DNA from: JAKPUX01 sp035353815
Lineage (GTDB): Bacteria > Zhuqueibacterota > Zhuqueibacteria > Residuimicrobiales > Residuimicrobiaceae
NCBI GenBank assembly: GCA_035353815.1
Contig: DAOQAG010000001.1
Coordinates: forward strand, 102,654 to 166,653
Direction: 5' to 3'
Length of the DNA stretch: 64,000 bases
Part shown: piece by piece, positions 36,048 to 43,624 of the stretch
Numbering within the stretch: position 1 is the stretch's first letter
Layout of the letters: the number at the start of each line of letters is the position of its first letter
Made by a program: the position numbers and the translations under genes
Notes under the pieces: generated by a model
The model's input: only the letters and a program-made list of their open reading frames with translations
Told to the model about the DNA's origin: nothing
The model's database searches: none

Positions 36048-36740
36048 TTGACCCAAACAGCTATCGACTCCCTGCCCGTGTTGCACTGTCCCAGGGTCGC
36101 AAGGCCGCTGCGGCTGACCGGCACCCTGGAGGACCCTCTCTGGAAGGATGCCGCGGCGGTTCACCTCGTCGAGGCGATCAGCGGCCAGCCCGGGCGCTTC
36201 TTCACTCTCCTCCGCGCTGCCTGGAGCGAAGCCGCTCTCCATATCGCCTTTGATTGCCAGGATGATTATGTTTGGGGGGATATTCTCGAGCATGACGGTC
36301 CCATTTATGAGCAGGAGTGCGTCGAGATTTTTATCAATCCCTCCGGATGCGCCCATCAGTATTTCGAGATCAATGTCAGCCCGAAAAATGTCGTCTTCGA
36401 CGCCTGCATCCTGAATCACCGGACGGAAGAGCAGCCGGATGCGCCCTTCACCGGCCTGCCCGGCTGGGAGGCGGAAGGTCTGCGCACCGCCGTCGCACTC
36501 CGTGGCCTGCCGGACCGCCCCGGCATGGCCGCCGGCTGGAGCGCCGAATACGTCATCCCCTTCGCCGCCCTCTGCGGGGCGCCGCACCAGCCGCCACACC
36601 CGGGCGACCTCTGGCGGGTCAATTTCTACCGCATCGATTCGCCGCAGCCCGGCCATCAGGAACTCTTTGCCTGGAGTCCCGTGCTGCTCGGCACCTTTCA
36701 CCGGCCGTGGCGTTTCGGCTATCTCCGCTTCGAGGCATGA
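36048..36740 (+). CDS. CBM9-like domain protein without signal peptide
   Basis: A 230-residue protein made almost wholly of one carbohydrate-binding module family 9-like beta-sandwich. Typical segments are LTGTLEDPLWKDAA near the N-terminus, LHIAFDCQDDYVWGDILEHD, EQECVEIFINPSG, YFEINVSPKNVVFDA, AEYVIPFAAL and WRVNFYRID. The start is a TTG at 36048 with AAAGGAG nine bases upstream; an earlier ATG lies inside the preceding gene. No signal peptide is visible, which is odd for this domain type, so it may act in the cytosol. It overlaps the methyltransferase gene by four bases. Confidence 0.82.
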   Translation: MTQTAIDSLPVLHCPRVARPLRLTGTLEDPLWKDAAAVHLVEAISGQPGRFFTLLRAAWSEAALHIAFDCQDDYVWGDILEHDGPIYEQECVEIFINPSGCAHQYFEINVSPKNVVFDACILNHRTEEQPDAPFTGLPGWEAEGLRTAVALRGLPDRPGMAAGWSAEYVIPFAALCGAPHQPPHPGDLWRVNFYRIDSPQPGHQELFAWSPVLLGTFHRPWRFGYLRFEA

Positions 36741-37927
36741 CTCCGGCTGTGAACCTCCCGGATCTCATCCTCGCCGCATGTGCCGCCATCCTCGAGCGCG
36801 GCCGCTACGCCGATGCGGTCCTGCAGCACTGCTTCAGGGAGCAGACCACCCTGGCCCGCGTGGAACGGGCCGCCATCGCTGCAGCGGTTTACGATATCAT
36901 CCGCTATGCGCGCTGGCTGACCGCCCTCGAGAGCGGGGATCCCGCCGCGGCGCCGGTGGTGTCGCCGACGTTGTATGCCACCTGGCAACTCTGGCGCGGG
37001 CAGCGCCCGGCGGCCACACCGACGGACCGCGAAATCATCGCGCGCGCCGCGCGTTTCGCCACCCTGCGGCCCGTGCGTGAATCCCTTCCGGACTGGCTCG
37101 ATCAGCTCGGCGAGCGTGAACGCGGCAGCCGCTGGCAAGCGCTTCTCGCGGCCCTCAATCAACCGGCGCTGCCGGTTCTGCGCGTCAATGCCCTGAAGAC
37201 GAGTATCGCTCGGGCCGCCGCTGCTGTTTCCGGCCACGGCGCAGCCTGCCATCGAGTGGATAGGGCACCGGATGCCCTGGCCCTCGAGGGATTTGCGCCG
37301 CTGTTTTCCTGGGAGGAGTTTAACAAGGGATGGTTTGAGATGCAGGATACCGCCTCACAGGCGGTGAGTCACTTTGTGGAAGCCCGGCCGGGCATGCGGG
37401 TGATCGATGGCTGTGCCGGTCATGGCGGCAAAACCCTGCACCTGGCCGCCTTGATGCGCAACCGCGGCCGCATCATCGCTCTCGACACCGCGGGAGAAAA
37501 ACTGGCGGAACTCGAACGCCGCGCCCGCCGCGCCGGCGCCGGATGCATCGAGGCCCGCCCCATTACCTCGACCAAGACCATCAAGCGGCTGGCCGGCTCG
37601 GCCGACCGCCTCCTGCTCGACGTGCCCTGTTCGGGAACCGGCGTCTGGCGCCGCAATCCCGACGCCAGATGGCACCTGCGGCCGGAAGAGCTGCCCCGGC
37701 TGCTCGCGCAGCAGCAGCACATCCTGAGCTATTACAGCCGCATGGTCCGGCCGGGCGGCCGGCTCGTCTATGCCACCTGCAGCCTCTTCCCGTGCGAAGG
37801 CGAGGATCAGGTGGCCGCCTTTCTCGAAACCGCACGGGGGAGTTTTACCCTGGCCGCCACACAACGCCTCGATCCGGACACCAGCGACGGCGACGGTTTC
37901 TACATGGCGGCGCTGGTACGCCGCTAA
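36737..37927 (+). CDS. RsmB/NSUN-family RNA (cytosine-5) methyltransferase
   Basis: A 396-residue enzyme. The N-terminal 130 residues are NusB-like (LQHCFREQTTLARVERAAIA), followed by the SAM-binding Rossmann domain: VIDGCAGHGGKTLHLAAL, DVPCSGTGVWRRNPDARW and YATCSLFPCEGEDQV, which hold the two catalytic-type Cys (PCSGTG and TCS). RsmB methylates C967 of 16S rRNA; other members act on tRNA, so the exact target is not proven. The ATG at 36737 overlaps the CBM9-like stop (ATGA). Confidence 0.9.
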   Translation: MTPAVNLPDLILAACAAILERGRYADAVLQHCFREQTTLARVERAAIAAAVYDIIRYARWLTALESGDPAAAPVVSPTLYATWQLWRGQRPAATPTDREIIARAARFATLRPVRESLPDWLDQLGERERGSRWQALLAALNQPALPVLRVNALKTSIARAAAAVSGHGAACHRVDRAPDALALEGFAPLFSWEEFNKGWFEMQDTASQAVSHFVEARPGMRVIDGCAGHGGKTLHLAALMRNRGRIIALDTAGEKLAELERRARRAGAGCIEARPITSTKTIKRLAGSADRLLLDVPCSGTGVWRRNPDARWHLRPEELPRLLAQQQHILSYYSRMVRPGGRLVYATCSLFPCEGEDQVAAFLETARGSFTLAATQRLDPDTSDGDGFYMAALVRR

Positions 37928-38024
37928 ACCGCCGCAACCCCCTGCTCCGCTCGCGCCCGCCGCAACGCAAAGCCGCTCCAGTCCCGCCCACCACAACCCC
38001 GCGTGACGCCGGCTCGGCTCCCGC

Positions 38025-39143
38025 TCAGACCCGCAGGAATATCTTATGCTTGTAGAGCAGATAAAGCACCAGCCACATGCAGAGCAGAGCGGCGGAGCTG
38101 AAAACGACCGGCTGGAAGGCCTCGGGGAAAAGCCCGGCCACGCCGGTGAAGAAATAGCGTCCCATCTGATCGAAATTGACGATGCCCGAATTGAGCATAT
38201 AAACGGTGATGGAGTTGAGTCCGATGACGATGAAGGGGAAAGCCCATTTTTTATAGCCACGGACATCGATGATCAGATAAAAAACCGCCAGCAAGATCAG
38301 GCTCCAGCCACCGGCATAAAGGACAAAGGAGCTGGTCCAGAGGTTTTTGTTGATCGGGAATACGATATTCCACAGCTGCCCGAGGGCCAGGCCGGTCAGA
38401 CCGGCGGCCAGCAACAGCAGGCCCTTCCGCAGCGGCGGGAGATCGAGTATTCTGCCGCGCAGCAGCTGCCCGGCGAGCACGCCGAGCAGGGCGGTGCCGA
38501 CGGCGGGAATGGTCGAAAGAATCCCCTCCGGATCGTGATTGCCCAGATAAAGCACCCCCGGGCAAAACAGCCGGTCGATCCAGCCCGCCAGACTCCCTTC
38601 CTGCGTCAGTACACCTGCTCCGAATCCCGGCACCGGGATGAGCTTCATCATCGCCCAATACCCGAGCAAAATGCCGGCCAGCCACAGGGCCTGCCCCCTC
38701 GGCCGGGTGTGCAGAAAGATCAGCGCGGCAAAGAACCAGCCGAACCCGATGCGCGCGAGCACGCTGGCGTAACGCTGCTGGGCGAAATCGAAACGCAGCA
38801 GACCGTTGTAAATGGCCCCGAGGAGGACCAGCACAATCAGGCGCATCACAAGGTGGCGGTAGATGCTCTTCATGCTCTCGCCGCGCTCGCGCCGCTTGGC
38901 CAGTGAGAAGGGCATGGAAACACCGGCGATGAACAGGAAGAGCGGGAAGATCATGTCGTAGAAGTGAAAGCCGTTCCAGTCGACATGCTCCATCTGCGTG
39001 TGCGCCCAGACAAAAACCGGCCAGCCTGTCCAGGCGGCAAGAGCCGCGATGAGCCACTCCCCACCGGCGATCCAGAACATATCAAATCCCCGCAACGCGT
39101 CAAGTGAACTCAGACGCCCGGATGGTGCTGTTCCCTGGGTCAT
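38025..39143 (-). CDS. NagX/HGSNAT-like membrane acyltransferase (DUF5009)
   Basis: A 372-residue protein with about ten membrane helices. The N-terminal RLSSLDALRGFDMFWIAGGE and the segment FYDMIFPLFLFIAGVSMPF are the signature of the DUF1624/DUF5009 group, related to heparan-alpha-glucosaminide N-acetyltransferase and bacterial NagX, which act on amino sugars such as glucosamine. The ATG at 39143 is chosen because AGGAG lies five bases upstream. It follows the ftcD gene by 109 bases on the same strand and is convergent with the methyltransferase. Confidence 0.88.
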   Translation of the reverse strand: MTQGTAPSGRLSSLDALRGFDMFWIAGGEWLIAALAAWTGWPVFVWAHTQMEHVDWNGFHFYDMIFPLFLFIAGVSMPFSLAKRRERGESMKSIYRHLVMRLIVLVLLGAIYNGLLRFDFAQQRYASVLARIGFGWFFAALIFLHTRPRGQALWLAGILLGYWAMMKLIPVPGFGAGVLTQEGSLAGWIDRLFCPGVLYLGNHDPEGILSTIPAVGTALLGVLAGQLLRGRILDLPPLRKGLLLLAAGLTGLALGQLWNIVFPINKNLWTSSFVLYAGGWSLILLAVFYLIIDVRGYKKWAFPFIVIGLNSITVYMLNSGIVNFDQMGRYFFTGVAGLFPEAFQPVVFSSAALLCMWLVLYLLYKHKIFLRV

Positions 39144-39252
39144 AGGCACTCCTGTATGGGATATGAGGTAATGCTCCGCCCCAATTGAATAGATGTATCC
39201 TGGTACACGCTCGTGCTCTGAACATCAATACGAACAGGGAATCAGGCCGGCT

Positions 39253-40920
39253 TCAGCTGAAACTCTCCTCGACGAGGCGGACGGCCGCCGCCACCTCAGC
39301 GCTGATCTGCGTCCGCAGCGCCTCCGCTTCCGCGCGTGTCGCCGTTTTGAAATCGGCATCGCCCAGCCCGGCCAGGTTGATGCAGACATTGAAATAGGCG
39401 CCTTCGGCCGCGGTCTGGCCGGCCAGAGCAGCAACCCCGGCGTCACTGATCGAGTTCTTGTTGCCATGCTGCACCGCCTTGTGCGCCAGTTGTACCGCCG
39501 GCAGGCAGCGCCGCAGCACCGCCAGGGGCACCAGCGTCGCACCGCGGGTCGCCGCTTCAATGGCGGCGGCGCGCGCCGCTTTCTCCTCGTCGCTCTTTTT
39601 CGGCAGCTTGAACGCCTCCATCACCTGGTTGAAGGCGGCGGTGTCCCGGTCGACATCGAGGAGGAAATCATCCTTGAGCGTCTGGGCCGCGATGCCGATC
39701 TCCTCCATCTCCTGCGCATGGGCTTCATATCCCTTTTTGCCATGTGTCAGGGCGCCCACCATGGCCGTGAGCGCGCTGCTCAAGGCGCCGCACAGCGCCG
39801 CAACACTGCCGCCGCCGGGTGCCGGGGCCTCGCTCGCCAGCAGCCGCGTGAATCCGGCCAGAGTCATGCTCACCAGCGCCCCCTGCTCGCGCAGTTGATA
39901 CTCGATGATCTTTTTCTCGGCGGCAAAGGGATAGAGCTCGTCCAATCCCAGCGAGAGCACAGCGATATGGACCAGCTCCTCCTCCGCCACGCCGGTGCTC
40001 CGCCCCTGCTTGCGCAGGAAATAGCGCCCCGCCTCGAGCATCGCCTCAAGCGGGATCAAGCCGACCAGTTCACTGCCGGTCACCCGCGCGCCCATCTCCT
40101 CCGCGAGCCGGCAACAGGCATCGAAGACCAGATGCGGCGGCGTGATCCGGTAGTTGGTGAGGTTAATCGAAATCTGCGCCCGGCCGAAATCCTCCATATA
40201 CCAGCCCACCGCCTTGCAGGCCTGAAAGAGGCCGGGATGGCGCAGCGCCTCGCCGGCAGCGTCGCGGAGGATCTTGCCCTGTTCATCCTTCTGCGGGCGG
40301 CCGGTCTCGCGGATCCGGCCGGCGATCTCGTTGGCGAGGCGCGAATCGCGGGTATTAAGGTTGATATTATAGGCAATGAGAAATTCGCGCGCGCCGATGA
40401 CCGTCGCCCCCGCCCGGGCATGAAATTGCGCCGGGCCAAAATCGGGCTGCCAGGCGGGATCCGCGAGCTTGTCCGGCAATCCCTCATATTCGCCGGCGCG
40501 AATGTCGGCGAGATTGCGGCGCTGCGGAAAAGCCGCTGCCGCCTCATAGAGATAGACCGGAATGGCCAGCTCCCGCCCGACCCGTTCGCCCACATGACGC
40601 GCCAGCTCGGCGCATTCGGCCATGGTCACGCCGCTGACCGGGATGAACGGACAGACATCGGTGGCCCCCATGCGCGGATGGGCCCCCTTGTGCCGCGACA
40701 TGTCGATCACTTCGGCCGCCCGGGCAATGGCGGCAAAGGCCGCCGCCGCGACCGCATCGGGAGCGCCGACAACGGTCATGACCGTGCGATTGGTATCCTT
40801 GCCGGCATCAATATCGAGCAGCTTGACCCCCTCACAACCCCGGATCGCTGCGGCGATCTGCTCGATCCGGCCCGCATCCCGGCCTTCACTGAAATTGGGA
40901 ACACATTCCACCAGCTTCAT
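39253..40920 (-). CDS. ftcD: Fused glutamate formiminotransferase / formiminotetrahydrofolate cyclodeaminase
   Basis: A 555-residue bifunctional enzyme. Residues 1-300 are the formiminotransferase (LVECVPNFSEGRDAGRIEQI, SRHKGAHPRMGATDVCPFIP); the last 200 are the all-helical cyclodeaminase (LLASEAPAPGGGSVAALCGA, THGKKGYEAH). Together they move the formimino group of formiminoglutamate from histidine breakdown to tetrahydrofolate and release ammonia to give 5,10-methenyl-THF. The fused form is the one seen in animals and in some bacteria. No other histidine degradation gene is near. Confidence 0.94.
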   Translation of the reverse strand: MKLVECVPNFSEGRDAGRIEQIAAAIRGCEGVKLLDIDAGKDTNRTVMTVVGAPDAVAAAAFAAIARAAEVIDMSRHKGAHPRMGATDVCPFIPVSGVTMAECAELARHVGERVGRELAIPVYLYEAAAAFPQRRNLADIRAGEYEGLPDKLADPAWQPDFGPAQFHARAGATVIGAREFLIAYNINLNTRDSRLANEIAGRIRETGRPQKDEQGKILRDAAGEALRHPGLFQACKAVGWYMEDFGRAQISINLTNYRITPPHLVFDACCRLAEEMGARVTGSELVGLIPLEAMLEAGRYFLRKQGRSTGVAEEELVHIAVLSLGLDELYPFAAEKKIIEYQLREQGALVSMTLAGFTRLLASEAPAPGGGSVAALCGALSSALTAMVGALTHGKKGYEAHAQEMEEIGIAAQTLKDDFLLDVDRDTAAFNQVMEAFKLPKKSDEEKAARAAAIEAATRGATLVPLAVLRRCLPAVQLAHKAVQHGNKNSISDAGVAALAGQTAAEGAYFNVCINLAGLGDADFKTATRAEAEALRTQISAEVAAAVRLVEESFS

Positions 40921-40966
40921 TGCGAATCCTTTGCAGTAAATTCCTCTCCAACGGTGCCTGCTGCAT

Positions 40967-40995
40967 AATATACAAAACTATTCCCTGCAAAGCAA
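40967..40995 (-). promoter_or_regulatory. Sigma-70-like promoter for ftcD
   Basis: On minus: TTGCTT (40995-40990), 17-base spacer, TATATT (40972-40967), 47 bases before the ftcD ATG. Confidence 0.7.
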
Positions 40996-41054
40996 AAGCT
41001 CAGAAATCGATTGGAAAAATAGAGAAAAATTCGCATTTTCCAGTGTAATCGCGC

Positions 41055-41083
41055 TTGAATTGAATTTCGAACCCTCATACAAT
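41055..41083 (+). promoter_or_regulatory. Possible promoter overlapping the ribosome site of the gene at 41095
   Basis: TTGAAT (41055-41060), 17-base spacer, TACAAT (41078-41083). Transcription would start at about 41090, inside or after the GGAGG at 41086-41090, so either the match is chance or the mRNA is nearly leaderless. Confidence 0.3.
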
Positions 41084-41094
41084 CTGGAGGTTTC

Positions 41095-41436
41095 ATGGGG
41101 ATCGGTTCCGCCCTCTCCGTCGTACCCTGGAAAAATGTTCTCGCCGCCCTCCCCGCCATTATTCGTACCGCACGCGAACTCATGGCTGCTTCGGGCAAGC
41201 CCCGGCAAATGCCCCGCGCCTTTGCCGACACCCCCGAGGGCGTCCTGCAGCGGGTGGAACGGCTGGAGGAAAACGAAGAACTCCAGGCCGAACTGGTCAA
41301 AAAGATGTCCGAACAGCAGCAAAGCCTGGCCGAAGGGCTGGAGTTCATGGCCTCCCGGATCACCGCCCTGCTCTGGATCGCCGCCCTCGCCCTCATTCTC
41401 GCTCTCGCCAGCTTTGTCCTCGTCCTGCTCAAATAG
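41095..41436 (+). CDS. Small membrane protein with coiled coil
   Basis: A 113-residue protein of unknown function. Residues 48-80 form a Glu-rich coiled coil (LQRVERLEENEELQAELVKK), followed by a single C-terminal membrane helix (ITALLWIAALALILALASFV). The topology fits a tail-anchored cytosolic coil. TGGAGG six bases before the ATG supports the start. It stands alone on plus between ftcD and the hypothetical gene at 41531. Confidence 0.78.
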   Translation: MGIGSALSVVPWKNVLAALPAIIRTARELMAASGKPRQMPRAFADTPEGVLQRVERLEENEELQAELVKKMSEQQQSLAEGLEFMASRITALLWIAALALILALASFVLVLLK

Positions 41437-41462
41437 CGCCCGGATCAACTCCAGTACCTCAT

Positions 41463-41493
41463 AAAAAAAAGGCCTGACAACTTGGTCAGGCCT
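41463..41493 (-). terminator. Terminator of the gene at 41531-42433
   Basis: On minus, AGGCCTGAC (41493-41485) pairs with GTCAGGCCT (41478-41470) and eight T follow (41470-41463). On plus the same hairpin follows the small membrane gene but lacks a T-run. Confidence 0.82.
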
Positions 41494-41530
41494 CTATCCC
41501 TCTCCGCTATGGGCTCCGCTGGCTGGCGCC

Positions 41531-42433
41531 TCAGGGCTGTGGCGTACCGCTCGAATCCGGCCAGACGGGCGCTACCTCGATCTTGAATCCATGACGGCCG
41601 CTGCTCGCGCCTTGCCGCTGCAGTTTGCGCAGAAAAGCTGTATCGCTGTAGGCGCGCGCCACCTTTTCACCCCAGGCGGCCCACTCCTGCGGCATGATGT
41701 TCACCCGCAGCGTATCGCCCGGGTGGCCCGGCAGCGGGGGCGGCGGGACACTCGCCCCCCAGCGCAGCCAGCGCTTCTTTTCCAGATCGCGCAGCTGCAT
41801 GATCAGGAGCGAATCCCGGCCGACGAGCGCGTCGCGCAGCTTGAGATCGACCATGACCCGCAAGCCGCTGTCGCTGGGCTGAAAATGATAGCGGCTTTCC
41901 CACTCCTTTTGCTTTTCCTGCTTGCGCGACAGCAGCTCCATCTGCTTCTGGAATTCCTGCATCGCCTTCAGCCGCCGTGCCATCTCTTCCTTGGACCATG
42001 TGGACGGCGTCAGCCGCTCCGTCCCGATCTGGAATCCGCTTGAGGCGTGCGGCACCTCCCGGCCGCGGATCATCGCCGCCGGATCGTCCGGCGCCGGCGC
42101 CGCATGCGCCTCATCCAGCATCTTCAGGGCATCGGCCGATGAGATGACCGAGTCGCGGCTGCGCAAATTGAGAATCCGCGCCGCGACCTTTTCCACCTTT
42201 TCCGGCGCGATCGCCTGCTCCTCCGCCTCATCCACAAAGGTCTTGTAACGCGCCTCGAGACGATCCTTTTCGACATCATCCTGAACCGCGGCAAAGAGCT
42301 GCTCCCCGAGGGCCTCGAGCGTGGGCCGCAACACCTGCTGGCGTATTTTTTTATCGCTGGTCAGGACGATAAAAATGAGAGACGAGAGGGCCAGCACAAA
42401 AACCGTGATGGCCCCTTTTTGCAGCCATTGCAT
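41531..42433 (-). CDS. Membrane-anchored protein of unknown function
   Basis: A 300-residue protein with one N-terminal membrane helix (GAITVFVLALSSLIFIVL) and a mostly charged, probably periplasmic remainder. Residues 35-80 and 145-175 look helical (KEEMARRLKAMQEFQKQMEL); the C-terminal part mixes strands and Pro-rich turns (SVPPPPLPGHPGDTLRVNIM). I recognise no family. GAGGT six bases before the ATG supports the start, and a good terminator follows it. Confidence 0.75.
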   Translation of the reverse strand: MQWLQKGAITVFVLALSSLIFIVLTSDKKIRQQVLRPTLEALGEQLFAAVQDDVEKDRLEARYKTFVDEAEEQAIAPEKVEKVAARILNLRSRDSVISSADALKMLDEAHAAPAPDDPAAMIRGREVPHASSGFQIGTERLTPSTWSKEEMARRLKAMQEFQKQMELLSRKQEKQKEWESRYHFQPSDSGLRVMVDLKLRDALVGRDSLLIMQLRDLEKKRWLRWGASVPPPPLPGHPGDTLRVNIMPQEWAAWGEKVARAYSDTAFLRKLQRQGASSGRHGFKIEVAPVWPDSSGTPQP

Positions 42434-42462
42434 GGGACTACCTCGCCGCTTCCGTTAAGGCT

Positions 42463-42491
42463 GTTCTATCTATCAGACTCTGCAATTACAA
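42463..42491 (-). promoter_or_regulatory. Weak promoter candidate for the gene at 41531-42433
   Basis: On minus: TTGTAA (42491-42486), 17-base spacer, TAGAAC (42468-42463). Only a moderate -10 match. Confidence 0.35.
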
Positions 42492-42542
42492 AAAAGTTTC
42501 AGCTCTTTTGTATTTTTCCCGAGGCCGGCCGCGCTTGCCGGC

Positions 42543-43499
42543 TCATGGCTGCAGCAGCTGCTTCTGCCAGGCGCGGGCTCTGGAGATAGCGCGAACCGGT
42601 AGCGGCGCGCGTTTGCGGAGCGGGACGATCACCTTCAGGGCGCGGGGCTTGACCCCGATCTCAACCGCGCGGCCGGCCTCGACGGGTTCGCCATCCACAT
42701 GAAACGGCCCCGGTTTGGGCCGCGAAATGCGCAGGGCCGTGGTCTGATAGCGCTCGTATTCCCGCACCTCCTCGATGCGGCCGGTAAAGAGCTTGGGAAG
42801 GTGAATGAGCGCGCGAACCCAGGTGATGTTGCGGATGAGGCAGACATCGAGCAGACCGTCATCCGGCTCGGCCTTGGGCGAGATGATTGCGCCCAGGCCC
42901 CATTGTGGTGTGTTGGCAACAGTCACCAGCAGGGCCGAGCGTTCGACCGTCCGGCCGTCGAATTCCAGCCGGAAAGTCTCGGGCCGGAAAAAAAAGAACT
43001 CGCGCACACCGATATAGAAATAGGGGAGTGGGCCACGCAGGCTGCGGTCATCAAAGAGCTTGCCGACCAGGGCATCAAAACCCAGCCCGGTGACGATAAA
43101 AAAGATACGATCCTGAATGGTTCCGGCATCGATGGTGCGGATCCGGCCATGCAGCAGGGTGCGAACCGCGCGCCGGATGGCCATGGGAATGGAGAGGCCG
43201 CGCGCCAGGCCGTTGCCGGAACCCGCGGGGATGATCCCGAGCGCGGTGTCGGTGAAGAGCAGCGCTGAACCGACCTCATTCACCGTGCCATCACCCCCGA
43301 TCGCCACAACCGCGTCATACCCCTCCGCAGCAGCTTCCTGCGCCATCTCGTGGGCATGCCCCCGATAGGCGGTCTCGACATACTCATAGACGAAAGGCGC
43401 CCCGGCCAGCTCGCTGTCAATCACCTTGCGAACGAGCCATGGCCGCCGCATCAGTCCCGATTTGGGATTATGAATAAATTTGACTTTTTTCAGTTCCAC
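42543..43499 (-). CDS. Diacylglycerol kinase-family lipid kinase (YegS/DgkB-like)
   Basis: A 318-residue cytosolic lipid kinase. The N-terminal nucleotide fold has KFIHNPKSG, the catalytic-loop motif VVAIGGDGTVNEVGSAL and IPAGSGNGLARGLSI; the C-terminal beta domain ends in PFHVDGEPVEAG. Members phosphorylate diacylglycerol, sphingosine or related lipids; the substrate cannot be told from sequence alone. The start is GTG at 43499, where the homologous region begins. Upstream are two overlapping weak promoter-like matches built on a repeated AAAAATTGCG. Confidence 0.9.
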   Translation of the reverse strand: MELKKVKFIHNPKSGLMRRPWLVRKVIDSELAGAPFVYEYVETAYRGHAHEMAQEAAAEGYDAVVAIGGDGTVNEVGSALLFTDTALGIIPAGSGNGLARGLSIPMAIRRAVRTLLHGRIRTIDAGTIQDRIFFIVTGLGFDALVGKLFDDRSLRGPLPYFYIGVREFFFFRPETFRLEFDGRTVERSALLVTVANTPQWGLGAIISPKAEPDDGLLDVCLIRNITWVRALIHLPKLFTGRIEEVREYERYQTTALRISRPKPGPFHVDGEPVEAGRAVEIGVKPRALKVIVPLRKRAPLPVRAISRARAWQKQLLQP

Positions 43500-43593
43500 G
43501 TAAAGGTCCCGAACAAGTTAAACATCATCCAGAAATATCGCAATTTTTCCGCAATTTTTCAATCAGATTCAAAAGGGGGAGAAGCTGGGGATG

Positions 43594-43618
43594 CTGGAGG
43601 GTCGATGTGGCCCTCCAG
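43594..43618 (-). terminator. Hairpin just after the dsbD stop
   Basis: CTGGAGGG and CCCTCCAG form an 8-bp stem with a 9-base loop, starting seven bases after the dsbD stop. No T-run follows at once, so it may only protect the 3-prime end. Confidence 0.35.
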
Positions 43619-43624
43619 ATAGGT

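Noticed and set aside
39193..40968. 591-residue plus-strand frame opposite ftcD
   Set aside because: Shadow of ftcD; composition and lack of motifs show it is not coding.
43500..43560. Promoter pair for the lipid kinase built on AAAAATTGCG repeats
   Set aside because: Two overlapping weak matches (TTGAAA-17-GATATT and TTGCGA-17-TAACTT) compete and neither is clearly better than chance in this AT-rich patch.
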